From Mugil cephalus (lineage: Eukaryota > Chordata > Actinopteri > Mugiliformes > Mugilidae): a stretch of DNA of 64,000 nt. Both the position numbers and the translations under genes were made by a program. Each line of letters opens with the position of its first letter. The stretch's first letter is position 1. The notes under the pieces are model-generated. The model was given only the letters and a program-made list of their open reading frames with translations, searched no databases and was not told the DNA's origin. Location: contig NC_061777.1 of assembly GCF_022458985.1 (NCBI RefSeq), forward strand, positions 17,015,668 to 17,079,667. Reading direction: 5' to 3'. Shown here piece after piece: positions 24,210-36,233 of the stretch.

Positions 24210-26630
24210 GACCTAGTAAACTGTATTTATCTTGTGTGTGACTTGTGTGTGTTTCAGTAGCCATCCAATTATAGAAAACTCAATCCTGACAAATTTGAAT
24301 CCAAATGAAAAATAATAAATCTTACCCTCAGAGGTTTGCCATAAATGGAAACAATGTCAACAACTCTCCAGCAGGTGTCCTCAAATCCTCGTGGTAGGGA
24401 AGTGTACAGAAGAAACAACGATTCCGTTCAGAAAACAACATCAACAAGCATTATGTGCTGTTTTCTCACACACACACACAAAAAAGTAAGCTTAGACAAA
24501 ACTTTCAAATATATGTCAAATAATGCCAAGTTGCACACTGGACAATAAGAATGAAGGACCTGTGCAATAAAGAAAATATGAATCTAATAACCGTGCATGA
24601 AACTGACCTGGTCAGTCTCTGTGTACTCAGAACAGGAGAGCTTTATGAACAGCCTAACGGTTCCTTTGGGAGTATATTTGCTCATTATATCTGTGCTCTG
24701 AAAATGAAGACTGCCAGAACGACAAAGTTGAGATTAACATTTCTGTCGGCTTATTATTATTATTATTATTATCATTATTTCTTACGCTGTGATGAGATGA
24801 GGATGAAGGAGTAAGTGGGGAAAAATAAGAAAGAAATTAAATTGCCTCACAAACATCTTCATTGACATGAGTGATCAGACATGACACATCCTGCAGAAGC
24901 ATGGAATAATGAGTGTGTGTGTATGTGTATGTGTGTGTGTGTGTGTCCTGTATATCATGAGAACAGAGAAGGAGAGGGGGGAGAGACGGCCAGGGAGTCT
25001 CTGAGTGTCCACAAGTCCCTCAGGCTGTATATGAATGCATATCTGTGATGTGATGAAACAAACATCTGCAGGATTTTTTTTTTTTTTTTTTTTGGAATAT
25101 CAGCCTGTGATCCAAGAGAACGATCTCATCTGAGCTACAGCACAAAGGCAGAGACAGTCTGACTTCAACGAAAAATGCAAGTACTTCCTCTCTACTTTTG
25201 AAGAAGCCTTAAAAACAAACATATGTTTAGAACAGTGCTTCTTTTAGTGAATTCAATTTTTGAACAGACTGAATGAATAGCTAATAATGTAATACTCAGA
25301 ACTGTACATTTATTTTGTGCTGAAATTATTACGGTGACTAATGATGTAATAACTCGTAGGAATAAGATGAATGCATTAACTGCTATTAATACATATTTTA
25401 CATGCAATGTTGGAATGGGTAGCCGTTTGGTGTTTAAAGTTTAATTGCATTTTAGCGCTGTGTTTAATTACACTTATCAAGCTACTACATCATTGAACAG
25501 TCGTTACATTGTCAGTCACTGCATTCATTTTTAATTCAAATGATTCAGCCATTGAAATATAGCCAAGATGTGCACCACTATGTGCCAGTTTGATTAAACT
25601 GCTGTTGTCTGGATCTGTTCCCAGTGAGAGTGAGGCCTCAAAAGAGTTCTTTGTCTCGGCCTGAACTCTGGGTCAGGGTACCCCCCATCTCACACAGACA
25701 CGCATGTCTTTCAGTCTTTGTAAGGACACACATTCACATAATGCATTCTGCATATCGCGTTGCCAGTTCTAACTAGAAATCTAGTATTAACTCTCAGAAG
25801 GCAATTTTGAAGGTCTCAAAGTGAAAACGAGCCAAAATTTCTTCACGCTGCAAAAACACGTTCTCTTCAAAAGAAATCGGTCTAGCAAAGATAGATGTAC
25901 AAGTACACGCACGGACACACACACAAAAAAAGGCAAACAAAGAAAGGGAGTAGAACATAGCCCCCCCCGCATGCCCTGCTGTTGTGCTGAATACCAACGA
26001 GGGAAAGAGAGGGCAACAAGTTTGAAGTCTGTGCAGCTTTGTACAACTTGTTTTAAGTGTAATGAGCAGATAAGAAGGCTTTTGTGATCCAGTGCAACTC
26101 TGCAGTGTAATTATGTGTCTTGTTATGGACTGAATGCTACCTTCTGCATTTAATAAGAGAATAATTTCATATTGTGCCACAAAACTTTTTTTTCACCCTT
26201 TTTTAACTGTCAGCGAATATTTAAAATGAAAGCAATCAACATTTTTACACTTTTTTCTTTTTCCGTTTTTTGAACTCTTGAAAATTTTTGAAGCTTTTTA
26301 CTAGCCAAGGAAATGGAAGGGAGGCTCTTTGCAAAGCTGACGCCCAAGTATCCCCACAAGATTCAAAAAGAGAATTAGATTATTGTTAGTGTGCACTGGT
26401 GCATCCTTCATCTACGTTTTCCTTTCTTCCGTTTATCAGTTTATTCCTTTCTTCCTCCCGGCCAGATCTGTACTGCTGCACTGCACTTTTGCTGATTGTT
26501 TGTTTTGGTTGGTTGTTGCTGACCTCTTGCCCCGTGCAGACGCGTTGACCGTTGGATCCTCGCAGGGGATGTGAGAGGAAAAGCGCTTGATATGTTCCAA
26601 GAGCGTCTTTAAATAGTTAGGCAGTAGTAA
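24210..26630. other. Intergenic region between ela3l and enho
   Basis: Holds a TTA tract near 24751-24771, a broken GT tract near 24911-24945, a 21 bp T run (25074-25094) and some CA-rich sequence. No gene was recognised. Confidence 0.5.
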
Positions 26631-26640
26631 CGGAGACGGA

Positions 26641-26682
26641 GGAGGGGGAGGGGAGGGAGGGGAGGGAGGGATGGGGGCGGGG
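26641..26682 (+). promoter_or_regulatory. G-rich tract with quadruplex potential and GC box, enho promoter region
   Basis: Repeated GGGAGGGG blocks and a GGGGCGGGG GC box lie about 215-255 bp upstream of the donor that ends the inferred first enho exon. At least five G-runs of three or more are separated by one or two bases, so a G-quadruplex could form on the plus strand. Sp/KLF-type factors bind such sequence; actual use is inferred. Confidence 0.45.
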
Positions 26683-26799
26683 ATGACGATCAGCCACACT
26701 GACAGCGGCATCTCCGCTCTGTCGCCTTGCGCCTGTCGGCAGTCAATGGAAACCGGCTCGGACATGGCCAGCCCGACCTGATTACAAGTCCGAAAGTTC

Positions 26800-26897
26800 G
26801 ATGTTGCAACTCCGAGCGTGTTGCTGCTGCTACTGCTGCTGCTGCAGAGTTTGGTGACTGAATTCTGCGCAAAAGTTTCCGCTTCTCAAACGTCGAG
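26800..26897 (+). other. Inferred untranslated first exon of enho
   Basis: A GC-rich stretch with a CTG-type tract ends in CGTCGAG followed by the good donor GTAAAG at 26898. The next strong acceptor on the plus strand before the coding exon is TTTCACTCAG at 29724. The left boundary is a guess. No transcript evidence is available, so the pairing rests on splice-site quality and position. Confidence 0.35.
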
Positions 26898-28596
26898 GTA
26901 AAGTTGCTGAAAATCGGCGTTTATCTATGTCAACAACATCTTTGATATTATCCCGTTTTGCGTCTGAGAAGAGGAGCACCACAAAGAGGAGGGGAACAAT
27001 AAAAGTACGAGCGCATGGACACTTCCATCAGAGACTTGGGTAGGTTGGTGTATGAGATGTGTGCGTGCTTTGAGGTGGGTGAGGTAGTTCAGAAACATGA
27101 GACTGAAGCCACTTGTTCCAGTATCTGTGGTCTGGCCAGGTTATGTATTATGCATCAGCATCCGCCTGCTTTCCATGTGGTATCTGTAAAGTCGCCTGTG
27201 AATGTGCTCGCTTCTTTGCATGCTGCGCACACTTGTCGCCTCCTGTAAACAAGTGTGCAGCATTTCTATTCCACATTTAAACTTGATTATTTGCGCGTTT
27301 GCACAGTGGGCCTTTATTTTGGACAATGGTACCACTCACAATGCACCCGTACACAAACTACTCACTATTCCAGTTAAAGACCTAAAGTTTAACTATTTCT
27401 TGCTACAGCCACAGAGCACAGTCATTGCGCAACATTGCAGTTATCCCATTACTGACTTTAGCCTCAGCATGTGTCTTCGCTTGGGGGTCACTCGTGAGCT
27501 GCCCTGACCTTTGAACCTTTAAATCTACCAAAAACAAAGATTTCATATCTGGTTTACTGAACTGACCTATTGATTTACAACTAAAACAATGGCATGTTGG
27601 CTGCATGCTATATTTATTTTACCTCTCAATAGCCATGAAGCATTGTCGTCTTTTTCGGATATAAGACACACATATGCCACTAAAACTTTTATTTTAATCC
27701 TGGTTTGTGCATCTTCTCCTTTATTTGAAGACACAATGTGTCCTCATTAGTAACTGCATGTATCTTGCAAATGAGAGCAAATTATCCTTGTAGTTATTAA
27801 TGCGACTGATCTACTTTGTGAAACATTCAAATGTATTATAATTGCTCACAATTAAAAACACTGCGACTATATATGCACCGATGATTGTTGGAAATTAATA
27901 TAGACATGCAAACATTCATCAGCTGTAATAACTGCTCCAACTCATTCGATTTCTATCTCTGTCTTTCGTGCAGACTACTTCCTTGTCACATTGTCCTGTC
28001 TCATTGGCCTCTTGTGCCTCTGTGGGATAGTTGTTAGTGGGGAGAGACGGGTCTTCTAAAAGCTGGCACATTCCTTATTTGTGCGCTAATTGAAATTGCA
28101 AACTGCGTTCGCATCAAGTGTCACTTGGCTTTTGAGAAAAAAGTCCTCGGGCTATTTTTTTAAAAATAGTTTGCAGGACTGTGTTTGTATTGACAGTTGT
28201 CTGGGTTAGTAATTATGAGGGTCACTATCCCCACAGTAATGCCACCAGCATCCTGAGAGGGACCCATCTGGTACAAACAGGGACCAAGTTTGCCTGTTGG
28301 CGAGCAGAACAAATGCATCACTGCCACAAACACTAACTTGTAGCTATCCATCTATATTTGACTTGGTCATAAAATGTCTATAAAGGGAAGGATAACTTGG
28401 AAATGAGTTCTCAGCAGCAGCCCTGGAATGTTGTGTTGTTGCCCTCGGTTGGAGAGTGGAGGAAATATGTGGTCTCATTAGAAATGCATTAGAGGCAAGG
28501 GAGAGAGGTATAGAAGTGTAGAGATGAGTTCGAGTTTTTATCTGTTAAACTCCGACAGAGAAAATATTCACACCTTCCATCTCATGCTTGAACCAA

Positions 28597-28655
28597 CTCT
28601 CTCTCTCTCTCTCACTCTCTCTCTCTCTCTTTGTCGCTCTATCACACACACACAC
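28597..28655. repeat. (CT)n then (CA)n compound microsatellite
   Basis: A nearly pure CT run (about 28597-28631) is followed by a short CA run (about 28643-28655) in the inferred enho intron. Confidence 0.85.
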
Positions 28656-29089
28656 AAACACACAACAGTACACCTCAGTGACCCATTTAATATCAGCTGC
28701 AAAACTGGCAGCTATATTCCCGCATGTTCCTCCTGTAAACACGTTACTGCTAAGCCTCATTCAAAATAATTCAGCAAGAAAAGCGCTTACTGGCCCCTTC
28801 TTTATCAGTTTAATAACTATTTCGCTCTCTGCCTGCATAAATGAAATGAATAAAAAAGGATGTTGTGACACACAACTGCAGCGGAGAGCCACTTTCTCGT
28901 CTGTAATACTCTTCTGTTAACCACAGATTATTAGACGTAGCAGTTGACCTAGAATGCATTTTTTCTGCATTTGTCTGAGGCTATTCTTGTACATTACTAG
29001 TCCTGAAAGATTAGAGTAGTTCTCCATTTATAGAAACCCTTGTAATGTTCTATGTTTGACACTGAAACAGTACTTATTGTCGCTAAATA

Positions 29090-29453
29090 CACCGATCAGC
29101 CACAACATTAAACCAGTGACAAGAGACGTGAATAACAATGACCATCTTGTAACAATACAGTGTTCTGCTGGGAAGCTTTTTGACCATGTGGATGTTACTT
29201 AGAGATGTACCACCTCGCCCGACCCAGTTCACTAGATCCCAAACTGATCAAGTATCTGTGGGATACACTGGAACAAGTCTGATCCAAACCATAGCACCAA
29301 AAGGCCACCACTAACAACATCCTGCTACCAGACAACACAGGACACCCTCAGAAGACACATGTTCATTCTGTGATGAGTTAAAACTGCTTTGGAGGCACAA
29401 GGGAGACCTACACAATATTAGGAAAGTGGTTTTAATGTTGTGGCTGATGGGTG
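29090..29453 (+). mobile_element. Non-autonomous Tc1-type element (MITE) in the enho intron
   Basis: Ends are inverted repeats: CACCGATCAGCCACAACATT at the left and its near complement (TTTAATGTTGTGGCTGAT then GGGTG) at the right. The element is flanked by TA on both sides, the Tc1 target duplication. At 364 bp it is too short for a transposase, but the interior keeps pieces of the C-terminal transposase coding region, so it is an internally deleted copy. Confidence 0.75.
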
Positions 29454-29827
29454 TATGCATAGTCTTGAGAATCAAACCTAGACTTACAGCGAGCATATGT
29501 GGGTTATTCCATATATAGCGTCTGGAAGCTTAGAGCACCTCGGTCGAGTGACTAACTTGTCAGAGAGACAGTAATCTTTACTGAGGTGACCTCACGAGTG
29601 TACTCAGCCTGGCCATGTGACAGGCTGGTTAACCGTGGCCAAGTGTGTCACAGTGTACATGATGTAGCGTGTGCCTGAAAACTAAATTCCGTATCTTCAT
29701 GCGATGCATTTTTCTTTCACTCAGGGAGAGACTGCGAAGATGGAGTGACCCGGGCGGCACCTGCTGCCGACACCAAACCCGCCTCAGAAAACTGATTTAC
29801 GCCTAGAAGTTGCCACCCAGTCGACAT

Positions 29828-30034
29828 ATGGAGCATGATCTAAGGATGGGCCTGTCTGTGTGGGCCATTTTGGCCATTGCTTGTAACTCTGCAGTGGGCA
29901 TCCTCATCCTCATTCTCTTTGTCATCCTCTACAAGGCCTGCAAGGTGCCTTCGCACCAAGGGAAATTGCCAGTTTTCATCGTGAAGCTGGAACAGAAGAC
30001 GGATGAACAGAAGTACATTCTGACTGCAGCCTAA
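29828..30034 (+). CDS. enho: Adropin-like small membrane protein (62 or 68 aa)
   Basis: The exon begins after the acceptor TTTCACTCAG (29724) and carries a short ORF. Two starts are possible: ATG 29828 (68 aa, C at -3) or ATG 29846 (62 aa, A at -3 and G at +4). The second gives MGLSVWAILAIACN, which lines up with adropin's N-terminus; the shared pattern is AI-x-CN-x2-VG followed by a hydrophobic run ending VIL-x2-AC. The whole visible domain is one membrane-spanning segment or uncleaved signal with a short polar tail ending KYILTAA; human adropin is 76 aa and ends YLLQP. Adropin is a secreted or membrane-bound peptide linked to energy balance. Linkage with fam219a matches human 9p13 and supports the call. 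The tail is strongly diverged, so another small membrane protein remains possible. Confidence 0.68.
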   Translation: MEHDLRMGLSVWAILAIACNSAVGILILILFVILYKACKVPSHQGKLPVFIVKLEQKTDEQKYILTAA

Positions 30035-31296
30035 TCTTGTAGACAAATTTCAACTTTGGCAAATGTAATGGAGTTCAGAAGTTGAGCTATGGAGTATAAG
30101 GAGTCCATCTGGACCGCCTCATTCTCACACAGTCATTATTTTCAATCACTGTCTCCTTTTGTGTTACACACTGTTAACACCTCTCCACCACTCTCACTAT
30201 TTCATCCATGCCATTCGATGGAGCCGAAGGTAAGCTAACTGCATTAAGAGTTGCGGCAAGACCAGCAACAACAACCAGCGAGCCCAATCCTCTTATCTCC
30301 GCTGTGCGTCACTGGGACTATCCATCTGTCAGTCAGTTTGGTTTGCTCCACACAGACTGACCATGATCTCCTCCTCTGCTTCATCCCTCGCAAAGAGTGG
30401 ATGGAGGAGAATCAGCAAAATCACAGTTAACGGCAATAGAAGAGTCAGTGGTGAAAGGGTTGGTTAAGAAACACGATAACATTGTAGAGGTAGAGAGATA
30501 AAATAGCTCAGAGGATTTTATTTATTTTTTTTTTTCCCTCTGTGAGGCACTAACCCCGGGGAATATTAGTGCACTAACATCGGCAGCCAACAAACGGCAG
30601 ATAGACTCGAAGAGCCCAAAGAGGCACAAGGAAAAGAGAAGTACCAGGAAGGAAGTTTGCTTGTCAAGGCAGACAAAGATAGAGTTTGGTTTATATTCGG
30701 CGGGGATGATACAGTGCAAGGGAAGAATTGGAGCAGGGACGCTTTGATGTGTTGTCGATAGAGGAGGAAGCTCGGGGGCTGGGTTTGAACGTCTCCCCGT
30801 TTGACGCACAAGTCTCTACTCCCACAGAATTAGAAGTAACTGTTAGTTGTGTCCCGATGTGCCTCTCATTCATTGTGTGGGCTCGCCTAAAGACTGAATA
30901 AGACATTTACAGGCAGCCATCATCAGAAATGATGGACTGACAGAGCACTCACGGTCGTTGATACTGTGTTTTCTGTAGTGAATGAACTGGAGCTGCTAAC
31001 AGTGTGATATCAAGATTATGTTAAAGACTGAACAGACCCCAGACTGATTCATAAAATGATGAGCCAATCATAATTTTAGCACCATGCCATCAGAAGAAAA
31101 AGTGCTGCATTGATTAGTTATGTGTAATAGATGCTATTTTGATTAACCAAAGGGCTCTGTGTGGATTGTTTTATTTTTCTATTTAAGAAATATATGTTGG
31201 AATCTAATCTCAGGTTAAATTTCTTTTGATCTAATTGGTTAAGAATATATTTGATTTTTTTTTCTATATTATTTTCTACTTGTTTACTGATAGGTC

Positions 31297-31302
31297 AATA
31301 AA
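31297..31302 (+). terminator. Possible polyadenylation signal of enho
   Basis: AATAAA about 1.26 kb after the stop codon, within AT-rich sequence. A second AATAAA lies near 31462. Either would end a long 3' UTR. Confidence 0.35.
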
Positions 31303-31777
31303 AATCAAAGCTTGTAAAGTATTTAAATGACTGCAGCCTCTTATGTGTGAGGATGTGCATATTTTTCCATTTCATATCACCATAAATTGGACCATTTCGG
31401 CATCACTTGGGACTTGAGTATCCTGCACAGATGATCTGTTGATTTATTTTTTACAGACACAATAAACTTATTTATTTCTGTTTAGACCTCTTGTGGTCCC
31501 TTATGTGCTTAATGTTTCTATACCATTTAGGTCTGTATTACCATCAATTGCTCTGCAGTTTCTTTAAACATCAGAGCTTCAGCTAAAACAGCAGTTCAGT
31601 TCAGTCTGCTGAAAATAATCAATGTGGAACATATTGACCTCAATGATGACCCACATCCTGTTGTTAGTCAGCTACCATCATTTAATCCTTATCTTTCAGT
31701 CACAGTGTTGAGTCTGCTAGTTTAAATTGCTAAGCTATACACACACATATGTACATATATATACACAGAAAACAATT

Positions 31778-32110
31778 CATGTGGATGTTACTTAGACATG
31801 TATCACCCACCTAGACAAGGCCGGGCACCCCCGCCCCATAGCAACGACAACCCTTGATGGCAGCAGACATCCCCAGCAGCATGCAGCCGTTCAACATGAA
31901 TCACAGGCACAAGGTTTTGACCTGGCCTCCAAATTCCTCAGATACCAAACTCATCAAATATCTGTGGGCTGCGCTGCAACAAGTCTGATCCACAGAGGCC
32001 CATTTCCTCAACTCATAGGACCCAAAGGCCCCCACTAACAGCGTTCTGTTGCCAGACACCACAGGACACCCTCAGAAGACACATGTGCATTCTCTGATGA
32101 GTCACAACTG
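31778..32110 (+). mobile_element. Truncated copy of the same Tc1-type family, downstream of enho
   Basis: It shares CATGTGGATGTTACTTAGA and the ACACCACAGGACACCCTCAG block with the element at 29090. The interior reads as a degenerate transposase C-terminus (a VLTWPPNS-like stretch then stops). Both terminal inverted repeats are missing or unrecognisable. Confidence 0.6.
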
Positions 32111-32256
32111 ACATGTAAAGCTATGTGCATAAGCAATAATAAAATCCTCTAGTGACTCAATAAATAGAAATTCATTTAAATAAAATGTAACCTTGTAGAA
32201 TATTGCACAGTAAGAGTATAGCATCAACAAATTCCTTGTGTGGCAGCCTGTGGGGG

Positions 32257-32287
<31 letters not shown>

Positions 32288-34447
32288 CTCTGGATGTTTT
32301 GGGCTCATAGTACTGAAACACCAGCTGGAGGCCAGTAGATCAAAGAGGCTGTAGCCTTGGTGTGAGGAATCTGAAAGGATTTTTCCTGTCTTTTTCTTCA
32401 AACTGGAACAGTACCAGTCCTGCAGGGTGGGCAGGGAAGCACCAATAATCCTCTCGGCGAGTACGGGGTTGGCATCATCTTGTGTGCAATGTGGTGGCTG
32501 AGCCAGACAGCTGAATCTGAAATGTACAGAACAAACGCAATCATTTGTGCAATGCTAACGAATATGCTCAAACATATATTAGTTTTTAACATATTGTAAT
32601 TCGTGCAATTTAAATTTCTAAATGAAACCATGACACTGATTTCGGAGGTGTACAGGATAATAAGAGTCACAGACGTGTTGCTAATCCTATTAGATGAGAT
32701 GAAGAGCGTCTCGTGAGACATATTAGCCATGAACAATGAGCGTGTGTTTGAGAAATAAAGGGTTTGACTACATGTATGCACGTGTGTAAAACAGTGGTTT
32801 ATCGCATGTAGGAGACAGATGGTTAGAGCCTTTGGTGGCCTGTTGATTTGGAACTGCTCAACAGGAAGTCAGCCCCACAGCTGTATCACGTTTATCTGCT
32901 TCACTTCCATTTATCTGCCTGACACTTTCTTTCTCTATCTCTGGCTCTTTGTCTGTCTTTCTGTTAATTTCTTTCTTTTTTTCTTTTTTTTTTTTGTTTC
33001 CATCTAATGAGACTGCTGCCAGACTCATGCAAACTGGCCAGCACAGATCCACTCCACAATGAGCTGTTCAGATGTGAAGGTCAGCACATTCTGACTCACA
33101 CAGCGTACGAACCACTGCGCTAATCTTCCCTGGTTATCAAATCAGGTCTTCCATTCAAGACCGCAGGGAGTTCATAAAGTGGTGCTGCTGCGTATTACCA
33201 ACGAACACAAACGTTCAGTAAGCATCCATGGAGTCTTTCATCTGCTTTTCCGACCATCGCACTTCAGCTGATCCCGCCTTGTTGGGTTTGATGTTTACTG
33301 TGAGTTCCTCCACTTTAGATTAGACATGGCCACTGAACTCTGCGGCAGTCACTCCATCTCTGCACCTTGGGAACGCATTACACAGCAGCGGGGCAATTTT
33401 CCCTGTCGTCTAGGGGTAGCTGAGATGGAAGAGGGTCACTGAACTCAACACGGCCTTATATAATGATGGGAACAAACATTGCAGACACTGAGATTACTAA
33501 TAACGATACGAGGGGCCGGTAATCTGCAAGTCCATCTGCACCGCTGGAGGGATTGCATAACCCACATCAGGCCAGACTGAGTCATTGGTAGGGTATGCGT
33601 GTGTGTGTGTGTGTTGTTCAGCACAATCACTACAGGATTAAATGTTAATCTGTGTATGTCTTTTGGACACTAAATTCCCCAAACTGTATGGGAATGTGGC
33701 TTCTTTTTTTAATATTACATAGTCTATCATTTTAATTTTAGGGCTCAAATTAGTGATCTTGAGGGAGTGTTTATGCACACAAGTCTCATTTTAGTGCTGA
33801 GCATCTGATGAATACTGTGAAGGTATCACTCTGTGCCGCCGTCTTAATGTCCTTGAGTATGAATAATTAATCATCACATTCTGATCACATCTAATCAGAT
33901 CCTCCAAGCAGGACCCCAACAGAGACACAAACACTCTTCACAATTACACGCACACAGACACGCAGCCAGTAAATTGTTTTTACCAACAGTGCAGCTCTAA
34001 TATTAAAGCAACTGTAGTTGAGTACAATGTAGTGAGCGGGAATGTATAGTCTGTCGGCAGAGGACTAATTATAGTGGGAAACACGCTGAAATAATGTTAG
34101 CAAAACAAGCATTGGTATGCAAGATGTGGCGACAATAACTGCGTGAGGTGTTAGTGTGTGTATGTGTGTGTGTGTGTGATGGGGGAAAGGAGTACCAGAA
34201 GAATAAAATGTGGTCTTTAATTTAAATTCACATTTTCATTATTTTTCATTACCTGTACCTCACTCTGAAAACCTAAAGCTTATCAAATTCACAGATAGAT
34301 TATTCATATCTCATACGTATGCATTAGTATGGACCTCAAACTGCTCGAGTTTAGCACGCTAAAACGTTATGACTTACTTGACCCTGCACACACCTCATTG
34401 TCATTCATCCTCCGTGTAGCCGGTGTCCTGGCCTCAGTAGAGGTAGA

Positions 34448-34462
34448 CTGCCACCTGCTGGC
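34448..34462. promoter_or_regulatory. CTCF-like motif
   Basis: CTGCCACCTGCTGGC fits the reverse complement of the CTCF core (CCANNAGGNGGCAG) at most fixed positions. It sits between enho and fam219a, where an insulator would be reasonable. Motif match only. Confidence 0.35.
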
Positions 34463-35082
34463 TCAACCTTTAAAGTGGTCTGCCTCAAGACTGTAAAAGC
34501 CAGGCTGCAGCACAGACTCACTGCTGCCAAGATCGGTCTCCATTATTGTGCAGCAGAGCGTGCTATTGCTGCTCTCTGCTGGTATTTCGAGGTAAGGACA
34601 ATGTGCAGTCGGACGTGTCAGTGACTTTCATTAAGAACAAGTCACGTTTTCTTGCAGGTCATCATTAGCCAGAGGTTATTTTCCTCAGAATTTATAATTA
34701 ATGTGCTCCATGATGGCCATTTGATTGCTTAATTCAGTGTGTTAAAAGATGCATGCAAATGTTCGTTCTCCTTGCCAAAATGTATATCCATCCAGTAATA
34801 GTTAGGGGCATGCCAGACAGTGTAACTTTATTTTAGTAGGCTTAATTAGTTTTTTAATTAAGTTAGAGACCTACAGCAAAGAAGGTAATCTGGGGTTGAG
34901 ACCCCAAAAGAACACACGGGGAATGGACCGAAGTTTGACATAGTGTCAAGTACGGACAATATGGAGGCAACTCAAACCTGTTACGGTTTTGTAGATGTTG
35001 TTGTTCAGTGAATGAGGAGATATTAAGACCTGTTGCTGTTATTGTGACATAACCAAACGCTGGGTTTTGGAATTTGTATTCA

Positions 35083-35114
35083 TTTTATTTATTTATTTAT
35101 TTATTTATTTATTT
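35083..35114. repeat. (TTTA)n microsatellite
   Basis: Eight tandem TTTA units seen directly. Confidence 0.9.
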
Positions 35115-35219
35115 GGATAGAGTCTGTGTGTAGCATAAAATATTAGTGCTCAAGTGAAGCACATTAAATGAACATGATTAAATGCCCGTTTATTACTGTA
35201 TATTATCAGCTATTGTCAT

Positions 35220-35670
35220 GGTTGCTTTTAATTTTCGCTGGCAGGGCTTTTTAAGGCTTTCAGTAACACCATCCTCAGCTTTTGCTTGTTCATCTCCTTC
35301 ACCTTTAGTGAAGTCTTCAGCGGTTTTCAGATTTTTCAGGTGATAGAATATAGTTGTAGACCTGAAACCGTATTGTTTAGCTTTGGTTGTATGTTTAGGA
35401 TTGTTATCCTGCTGAATAATGAAATGTTATCCAGTGAGCTTTTCCACACCTGTCTGCGCACACTGTTCCTGTGTAAATCTGGTTTCATCCTGCAGCTTCT
35501 GTCACCAGTGAAATCATCAATAAATGCCAGTGTACCAGTTCAGCTGGTGGCCATACCAAATTAATCACACCTTGTTTGGCATATGAGGTGAGGGTCTGGG
35601 TCATGTCTCAGTAGAGATTGATTTTTGTTTTATCAGGCCACAGAACTTTGTGCCAGAAGTCCAAAGGTAT
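35220..35670 (-). pseudogene. Decayed Tc1-like transposase fragment
   Basis: Read on the minus strand, a VLWPDKTK stretch near 35610-35660 resembles the first catalytic Asp motif of Tc1 transposases (VLWSDETK). A FQQDNNPKHT stretch near 35410-35440 resembles the second. Stops and frameshifts separate them, and a GT microsatellite adjoins the left part of the gene. It is a dead relic, and no terminal repeats were found. Confidence 0.5.

Positions 35671-35674
<4 letters not shown>

Positions 35675-35740
<66 letters not shown>
35675..35740. repeat. (GT)n microsatellite
   Basis: An uninterrupted run of about 66 bp, seen directly. It lies beside the decayed transposase fragment. Confidence 0.95.
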
Positions 35741-35742
<2 letters not shown>

Positions 35743-36100
35743 AAACAGCAACCTGACTTTCCATTTTGAGGCTTGGCACAGCTTGTTTACATCTTGTGGC
35801 ACATCACAGATGGTTGTAATCATCAAGTATTTTCCTCATACAGTTTGACAGGGAAACGTGCACATCCTGGTATGAGTTCTCTGCATACTGTGCCGATGTA
35901 AGCATTAAAAACACCTTAGTCAACTTATTTAACAAAATCCTAAATATTAGGAAAGAACTCAACATCAGCAATGTTTTAAGATAGCAGTAGCCTATTCCCC
36001 ACACAAAGCTTGGTCTCACTTTCATGTGGTGTCATAATTTTATTTTATTATTTGTTAATTAGATGGGCTGAACTACACAGTCTGAATAACAACAACAATA

Positions 36101-36233
36101 CACACTGATCAGACATAATACTATGACCACCACCAGAGGGGCCTCTGTAGATCAGGCTTGTTCCAGTGTATCCCACAGTGTTATTGTTATTTATTTCTCC
36201 CATCAGTGGTTTTAATGTTGTGGCTGATCAGTG
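36101..36233 (+). mobile_element. Very short Tc1-type MITE upstream of fam219a
   Basis: The left end CACTGATCAGACATAATA and right end TTTAATGTTGTGGCTGAT are related to the terminal repeats at 29090-29453. TA flanks both sides. About 133 bp remain, with a GGCCTCTGTAGATCAGGC core from the transposase region. Confidence 0.6.

Noticed and set aside
32400-32520. Possible retrotransposon or exon fragment (GTGGGCAGGGAAGCACCAAT region)
   Set aside because: It feels like a dispersed fish repeat, but I cannot name the family or find a frame, so it is not listed as a feature.
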